Under the pieces are notes generated by a model. The model searched no databases. It saw only the letters and a program-made list of their open reading frames with translations, and was not told the origin of the DNA. A stretch of 64,000 nt of DNA from Garcia nutans (Eukaryota > Streptophyta > Magnoliopsida > Malpighiales > Euphorbiaceae), in the NCBI GenBank assembly GCA_947685225.1, contig CANTUV010000008.1, forward strand, positions 39,925,501-39,989,500. Direction: 5' to 3'. The position numbers and the translations under genes are program-made. Positions 57,870 through 64,000 of the stretch are shown one piece after another. How positions within the stretch are numbered: the first letter of the stretch is position 1; each line of letters starts with the position of its first letter.

Positions 57870-59504
57870 ATTAAAATTAAAGATGCTCATGTAACTGCTA
57901 TTTGAATGTATGCAACCATCAGGAGAAACATCACACAAGTAAGCTAAATCAGACTTTATTGCATTCATTTTGGAAAAGAAAACATCATTATCCTCATACA
58001 AAGCAGACAAATTAAAATCAAAACCAAAATCATTGTTCTCAGAATCATAAAGCAGGATGTCTTCAAACTTTTCTTCAACCAGGGCAGCAATCTCTTCCGG
58101 AGTCTTCTCGGCTTTCAGGGCAGCTTCATTCTTCTCTTTGTTGATTGACAGGGTGAGCTCTTTCTTCACTTGCTCCACTAGCTCAGCAACATCTGCAAAA
58201 ATTTCAAAACCGGGGATTAACTTACCCATGAACATGATTGGCTCAGGCTTTCCTTGGAGTGATCCCATATCTGGAGCTTTGACAAACATCTCTTCAAGTG
58301 GTGGGAAGCTCATCTTCTCACTCTTCTTTGGCTGGACATTGTCGTCTTCATCATATCCTAACCCCTTCTTGGATGTTTGAGTTCTAAAATCTGGCAACTT
58401 TGTCAAACCGGCCTTACCCTTTCCAAGACTAGCTCCGGGAAGGTAGTTCTTGTTCTTCATCATATTCAAGTCTTTGGAGTCCACTACTTCATCATTAGAA
58501 ATTGCAACCACTTGAAAGCCATTGAGAGGCCTTTCAACCATTAGGGCATTAACAATCTCATTATCTTCAGCTTTAATGACCACTGTCTCATTTTCGTTGG
58601 GAAATTTGATCTTTTGATGAAGGGTGGAAGGAACTGCACCAAGAGGATGAAACCATGGTCGCCCCAAGAGTAAGGCAAAGGTAACTGGTATGTCAATAGA
58701 TTCAATTGGACCAACCTTGACAGCTTCTTTGAAAGTCCCTTCGGCATGCCTCTTAGTGTTGTCATAAGCACGAATTGTCACCTCGGTTGTGTTTAGATCT
58801 CTTGTTGACATGGCTAGCTTTGGCAGTATCTTAAGTGGACAAACATTTATGGCGGACCCATCATTGACCATTACACATGGAGTCCTTTTCCCCTTGACTT
58901 CTATTTTGATAAAGAGAGGGCGGATGTGGTCTCTCCCCTCCTCCAGTAAGTTTGCATCTGAAAAAGAAACTGCTCCAATACTAACTTCACCCTTTTCTTG
59001 GATCTCCTCATATTTCATTACTTTCCCAATTTTTATGAAGTTGATCAACTCCTCCGGTGTTGTGGAGGTAGAAATTGGCATGCTAACTAAGGCTTTGGCC
59101 ATAGTTTCTCGGTGCCTTTTAGAAGTAGCTAATAAGTCCCAAATGCTAACACTTGCTTGGGTTCTTTTCAATTGCTTGAGCACATCATCATCTTCTTCTA
59201 TTTCAACTTCCTTCCCCTTATTAGTTTCTATCTCCTTTGGTGATGGCCTTGCATAAGGCTTACCGGATCTAGTATTCATCACCTCATTTTCTTCGGGCTC
59301 GAACCAGGTCCACTCCTCCTTATTGGATACAATATCATCATCACTATCACTTGAATCCCAAAACCCATTGACAACACAAATTGCTACTTCTCCACCCTTC
59401 ATAGCTTGTTCAATTTTGACAAATGCCTCTTCTTCTTTGGTTGCTTTCTCATCCACATCTTGAAAAGAAGACATGACAAAAGTCCTCATGTAAACCTCCT
59501 CCAA
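57870..59504 (-). pseudogene. pol: Tat-2 protease region, 3' truncated
   Basis: An open frame of about 540 codons. Linker sequence with DSSDSDDDIVSNKEEW and MNTRSGKPYARPSP is followed by protease (PLFIKIEVKGKRTPCVMVND, GSAINVCPLKILPKLAMS, about 58790-58880) and LLGRPWFHPLGAVPSTLHQK, which is diagnostic of Tat. Where aspartic proteases have a catalytic Asp before N/T/S-G-S, this copy reads VNDGS, so activity is doubtful. A G-patch-like segment (GLGYDEDDNVQPKK) and an acidic linker to RT follow, and the frame ends after CDVSPDGCIHSNSSYMSIF at the inverted junction. RT, RNase H and integrase are absent. Confidence 0.85.
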
Positions 59505-60978
59505 TCATGAAGGTCACCGGTGGTGGTATCCTATTGAATTTTGGTAATGGGTTGTCTTTGGTGTTTGGCTTGTTGGGCTCGGGTAGCTTCCCATTATCAA
59601 TTAGATTTTGAATCTCATGTCTCAACCTCACACATCTATCCATGCCATGTCCTTGCATTTGGTGAAATTGACAAAATACTTTGGGGTCAAAATTAGGTGG
59701 GAGAGGGTTAGGCAAAGGACGAGGATTTAAGGGTTGTAGTAATCCTTTTCTTTGAAGCTTGTTGAGAACCTAAGACATCGGCTTTCCCAATTCCAAAAAT
59801 TGTCTCCTTGTCCCTTGGTTAGTAGCATTAACACCGACAGCCTTTTGCATGCTTTGGCTACTAGGTTGATAGCTCCCTTTCTCGTTCTTTTTTGTTGCAA
59901 AGCGGCTCTTCTCCCTTTCCCATTCTTCAATTTACAAACTAGCTTGGAGAAGGTCTTTGAAATCATGGATGAGTGTATGAGACATCCTCTCATGAAGACT
60001 AGGCAACACCCCTCTCACAATCGTCCTTATTTGATCAGATTCATCGGGCCTCTTCTTGAGTAAAGCGGCCTTGTTTCTCCACCTTTTCACATAGTCCACA
60101 AAATTCTCATTCGGCCTTTGCGTAATGGACTCCACTTCCATTAAGGTAACTTCTAACTCAACATTATATCCATAATGTTGGATGAAGGCTTTGTAAAGTA
60201 GATCCCAACTCTTTTGTGTTCCATCATTTAAGGTATTGAACCAATTTTGGACAACAGGATCCAATGAGAGCATAAAGTACCTTAGGGTTTGAGCCTTAGT
60301 AGCTCGGGCAAATTGCATGGCAGTGATATACTGCTTCACATGAAGATGGGGATTTCCAGTGCCATTGTACTTAGCAAAGGAAGGCATCTTGAACTTATAA
60401 GGGACCTCATCATCTTGTTCAAATAGTTTGTCGATCTCAGACTTCTCTTCGGTTTTCAGCTTCTTCTCAAATTTCTTTTCTAAATCAGCAATCATCTTTT
60501 CAACATCAGATGTCTCGGTCTTTTAAATAGTTGCCTTCTCAACAGCCTTCAGTTCTTTCTTCTTTTCTTGAACCTCTTGGTAGTATTGAGCCCAATAATC
60601 ATCATCATCAATGATCACCTTTTCATCATCAAAAACTACTTCACTAACTTTAGTCTTCCCTTTGTCCTTTGGTTTTTTAGTGCTAGTAGATGCCTCGGCA
60701 TGATTCTCTAAGATTGCAATCAATTGGTTCTTCATGGTCTCAGCTAGGGCCTCTTTGATTTCTTCCATTTTGGCATTAAGGGCTTCATCCACCATCCTTT
60801 GAATTTGTTCGGGCTCCATTGTTTTAGGTGAGCAAGTGATCGAGTCGTTGCTAGATACTTCATCTTCGCCGTAGGTTGGATTTTCGTAAGCTTTTGAACT
60901 TTCATAATCCAGGGCTGTGAGCCAGAGAGGATCAATGATATGAAATGCAAATGTATGCATGTATGCATGTATGCACAA
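59449..60978 (-). pseudogene. gag: Tat-2 gag, broken
   Basis: Best full-length Tat Gag here. It runs from 60978 (MCIHAYMHTF; MEPEQIQRMVDEALNAKMEE at 60820 is the likelier start) through a TAA near 60525 to the Gag core (YKFKMPSFAKYNGTGNPHLH, VQNWFNTLNDGTQKSWDLLY). Frame changes near 59935 and 59730 follow, then the zinc-knuckle-like CQFHQMQGHGMDRC with RLRHEIQNLIDNGKLPEPN. It ends just into the protease frame. It shows what Tat-1 gag lost at 3035. Confidence 0.85.
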
Positions 60979-61990
60979 TCAACCAATAAACAAGTTTAAT
61001 TAGGATGATCCTTCCAACCTTATAACATCCACACACGAATGGCGAGTCTCTTTTTCCTAGGTATATGGTTAACAAAATACCAACACGGGGTATCTTACTT
61101 TCGAATAATTCCCTCGGACGTTTCAACCAATAGTAATATTTTCAAAAGTGGAAATCCATCCATGATAATTCCCATTAATTAGGTTTTAATCCATCCAACC
61201 AATTAAAGTAGCTTTTATGCTATATTGGATTAAAACTAAATTAAGAGGTATATTATAGATAGATTTCTCACTTGAAAAAAGTAACTAGTGATTCATGCCA
61301 AAAACAAGCCCATGGTTAATTTATTCTTAGTGTAAACTAGGCCCACAATTGATTTTTGGTATTTCTTAATTGACCAAAATAATTTGCAAGCTCTTTGTAA
61401 GAAAAGGTTGGATAAAAACAATTTTGTTTCTAAGCCCATTGTAAAAAGATCTTAGAGAAAATGGATTTTGGCTTAGTATTTGGGCAATGGGCCAAAGAAT
61501 TTTTTATTTATTTTTAGAAAAGTCTTATGTCCAAAGACCATCTTGAAAAATTTTGAAAATAACTTTGGTCTTTTGGACTTTAAAGAAAAAATTTATTTTG
61601 AGCTTGCAAATGTACTTAGGTCATATTAAAAAAAGAACAAACCAAATAAGCCATGATTTAGACTAAGATAAACTAACCATAGTCAAACAACTTGCATTTG
61701 GGGTGAAACCTAAGGAAAGTAACTAGGCCAATTACATGAGCTTTAGTCTTTGGGTAAAAAGGCTTAGGTTCCCATAGCAAGTATATACCAAATGGTACGA
61801 GGCTATGAGTGGTTATGCCATGCTCAATCTCCATACCTTGAGTGAAAGTATGGTATCCCTTACATAACACAACACGGGTAACACGGGCGTCCTAACTCAT
61901 GGACACGATGCAATTTAAGATGATGCAATGGATAATATCATTATAAGAAAGAATAGAATAATATAAAGACCAATGGAATCAACTTCTCTT
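60979..61990 (-). other. Tat-2 right leader
   Basis: Minus-strand leader between PBS and gag. It includes a 65-codon frame (61870-61673, KGYHTFTQGMEIEHGITTHS to PKCKLFDYG) that is also recognisable, though frameshifted, in Tat-1 at 918-1110. ATGCATAC tandem units precede gag (60950-60975). Nothing else is seen. Confidence 0.6.
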
Positions 61991-62009
61991 ATCCCCAGTG
62001 GAGTCTCCA
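61991..62009 (-). promoter_or_regulatory. Tat-2 right primer binding site
   Basis: Minus strand TGGAGACTCCACTGGGGAT, one base from the LTR end at 62011; one base differs from Tat-1. Confidence 0.7.
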
Positions 62010-62010
62010 C

Positions 62011-64000
62011 TGTGAGTGGGGATTTTCGCCCCCACTACCGATGGAACGGTTCATGCGACTTCGGCACTGTTTAGGCTCAGGGCCTTAGAGAACACGAACC
62101 TAAGTCCGGAGAAAATGGAGTCACCACTCAGACGGGCCTGGAAAAAGAAAGGGGTGGATGACTCGATTCCTAAGGAATCCCCAACCCCTTAATGGGTTCG
62201 GAAAGTTGGGTACGTGCGGGGAAGGTGAGAAATGGCCCAGCACCCCCACAATGCCCGGTTCATTGGAACCGGCCTCCTTTACAGGTCTTAATATTATAAA
62301 ATTCTTAAATATAATAATATTATCCCTATTACGCACAATAATTAAAAGAAAAGCATCAATATATTAAAATCAAAATAATGTCCAAACAAAGCAAATAAAT
62401 GGACACCCATCCAAAGATGGAAACATGTCCTTACATCACATGCCTAAATAGGACACCCACCAAAAGGTAGAAACATGCCTTTTACATAGGTTCTAAAATA
62501 GAAAAGCAAATTAAATTACATGATGTTTAACTAATGAGGTACCCACCAAGTGGAAACATACCTCTTACAACTTTTCGAAATCTAAATTAATTGATAAAAG
62601 TAAATAATCATTCATCAAAGTTATTAATCAAAATATAAAATAAACATCCATCCATGATAAATTAAATAAATCAAGTATTGAAATTAAATATATTAAAGCA
62701 TAAGAAATAAATCAAAGCATAATCAAGTATGGAATTGAATAAAGCAAATAAAAGTCCAATTATGGCTACTGTGAATTTTATGGAATTAAAATAAATTATG
62801 GTTTTATGTTTTAAAGGATTGGTAAGACTCTTTGATTAAAAAAATTAAGGTTTGAATGATGATATCATGAAACTAGGGTTTTAAACACTTTAAAATACTT
62901 TAATTTGTGATTTTTGGTTATTGGGTTCCTAAGCTACTGTGTAAAATTTAGATTTTTATGTTTTAATGTTTTTTAATGTTTTAAAAGGATTAGGGTTCAT
63001 AAAAATTAGGGTTTAAGATTTTAAAAGGATTAGTGTTCATTATTTTGAATTTTGGAAGTTGAATTTGGATTTGATATTTTGGAATTTAGGGCCTCGGATG
63101 AAAGATTTGAATTGGGGTTTTAGAAATCAATTTGATAATTTTATGAAGTTTTATGAATTTAAACAAATAAATTAAAGTTTTTATAAGTAGAAAAGATGTT
63201 TTTTAAGAATTTTTGAATGAAATAGAACCTACTTTAAAATTTTAAAAGAAGCAGAATTTACATCTTAGTTTTGTTGAAAAATATGTTCAATTAGAGTTTT
63301 AAGATTTTTAAGAAGAAAAAATAACAATTTTAAGCCTTTTGGAAGATAAACTAATGAAATAAGGTTTTTTTGGCTTTAGAAAAACTAAATTAAAGTTCAA
63401 AAATTTTTAATTTTGATTTCATAAATTTGCTACTGTGTAAAAAAAAATTAAAGAAAATTAATTAACACATACCTTCTTTTGATGATTTCTCCAAAAATAA
63501 TTCTTCTTGGATGAACTAGCTCCAAAGGCAAGCTTTTTTTGCCTTTGAATCCTCTAAATCATGCTGCTGCTGTTCCAGAAAAAGGTTGAATTGAATTTCT
63601 TCTTTTCCTTCTTTGATTTGGTTTCAAAATTTCCAAACTACTCTTGGATTTTTGCCTCCTTTAAATTAATTGCCTTTGGTCCTTATTTATAATGGTTTCA
63701 GGTTGTTTATTCCTAATTAGTTAAGGTAAGTAATATTAATAAAAAAAAAAGAAACCAAAACCTAATTGGATTAGGTTTCGAAAAATTTGCGCTGCCGATA
63801 AAAAACTGCTGCGGAAAAACTGCGCTGGTGAAGAAATCTGCTGCAGTTGGCTGCGGCAGCGCGCGCGGAGCGGGCCCATAAGCTATTTCGCAGGCAGAAA
63901 ATTTCTGCGTGGCTATTTCGCACGCAGAAAATTTCTGCCTGTGAAATAGCACAGTGATTTTGCCCGAAGGAATTTCCTGCGGGCGAAATGCCCACGGGCC
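62011..64000 (-). repeat. Tat-2 right LTR (minus orientation), runs off the window
   Basis: Reads from CTCACA (LTR end, 62011-62016) through the conserved 300 bases, the hairpins (about 62400-62570) and telobox-like AAACCCTAA motifs on the minus strand to U3 palindromes at 63882-63950 and beyond 63960. By comparison with the 2250-base Tat-1 LTR, a few hundred bases at most remain outside. Its sequence is closer to Tat-1 than to the left Tat-2 LTR in U3. Confidence 0.85.

Noticed and set aside
1..64000. CRISPR arrays, tRNA or rRNA genes, bacterial or organellar inserts
   Set aside because: The repeat arrays lack spacer/repeat regularity of CRISPR, no tRNA cloverleaf or rRNA block was recognised, and all coding signal belongs to retrotransposons or their cargo.

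Overview
The window is plant nuclear DNA made almost entirely of nested, mostly broken LTR retrotransposons. It is AT-rich, holds three Ty3/Gypsy lineages known from flowering plants (Tekay/Del chromovirus, Athila, Tat) and carries an intron-bearing plant-mobile-domain gene, so it most likely comes from heterochromatin of a flowering plant, probably a eudicot; I cannot name the species. I see no ordinary host gene, tRNA, rRNA, CRISPR or bacterial feature. Names used below: Tk1 to Tk4 are Tekay chromoviruses, S1 to S4 Tekay solo LTRs, SX a solo LTR of another family, Tat-1 and Tat-2 two Tat elements.

Layout. The oldest layer is Tk4 (minus strand), of which part of the 3' LTR (49939-50082 and 52618-54894) and the integrase end with its chromodomain (54895-55824) are visible. 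S4 (50083-52612) sits in its LTR. Tat-1 (plus strand) runs from before base 1 to 49938 and appears to have inserted into the same Tk4 LTR. Its own parts are the end of the 5' LTR (1-769), PBS, leader, gag (to 3035), a protease/RT scrap (20016-20484), integrase (34757-35967 and 38430-38551), a 3' region with two antisense genes (41255-45138), two tandem arrays, a polypurine tract and the 3' LTR (46282-49938). Tat-2 (from 55825) cuts the Tk4 integrase and has an odd inverted structure.

Insertions into Tat-1: an Athila element (minus, 3036-11450) in gag, itself hit by Tk1 (plus, 11451-20015); Tk2 (plus, 20485-28961) in RT, itself hit by S3 (reverse, 24456-26933) and Tk3 (minus, 28962 to about 34757); S1 (35968-38429) in integrase; S2 (38627-40906) in the 3' spacer; SX (48232-49633) in the 3' LTR. 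All five solo LTRs have 5-bp target duplications (four exact, SX with one mismatch). Two large deletions, at 20015/20016 and near 34757, removed the far halves of Athila, Tk2 and Tk3 together with Tat-1 protease and RT/RNase H.

How the parts work together. Each autonomous element would encode Gag (particle), protease, reverse transcriptase/RNase H and integrase; Tekay integrases end in a chromodomain thought to guide insertion into heterochromatin, which fits the solo LTRs and nesting here. Only Tk3 pol keeps one long open frame, and it has lost gag and the 5' LTR, so nothing here looks autonomous. The most unusual content is the pair of antisense, intron-containing genes in Tat-1 (plant mobile domain and a DUF7745-like protein) and a range of palindromic, probably RNA-structured segments in LTRs: three co-varying hairpins in the Tat LTR, hypervariable palindromes in its U3, GACACGGCC arrays shared by Athila and Tekay, and a GCGCGAT stem in every complete Tekay LTR.
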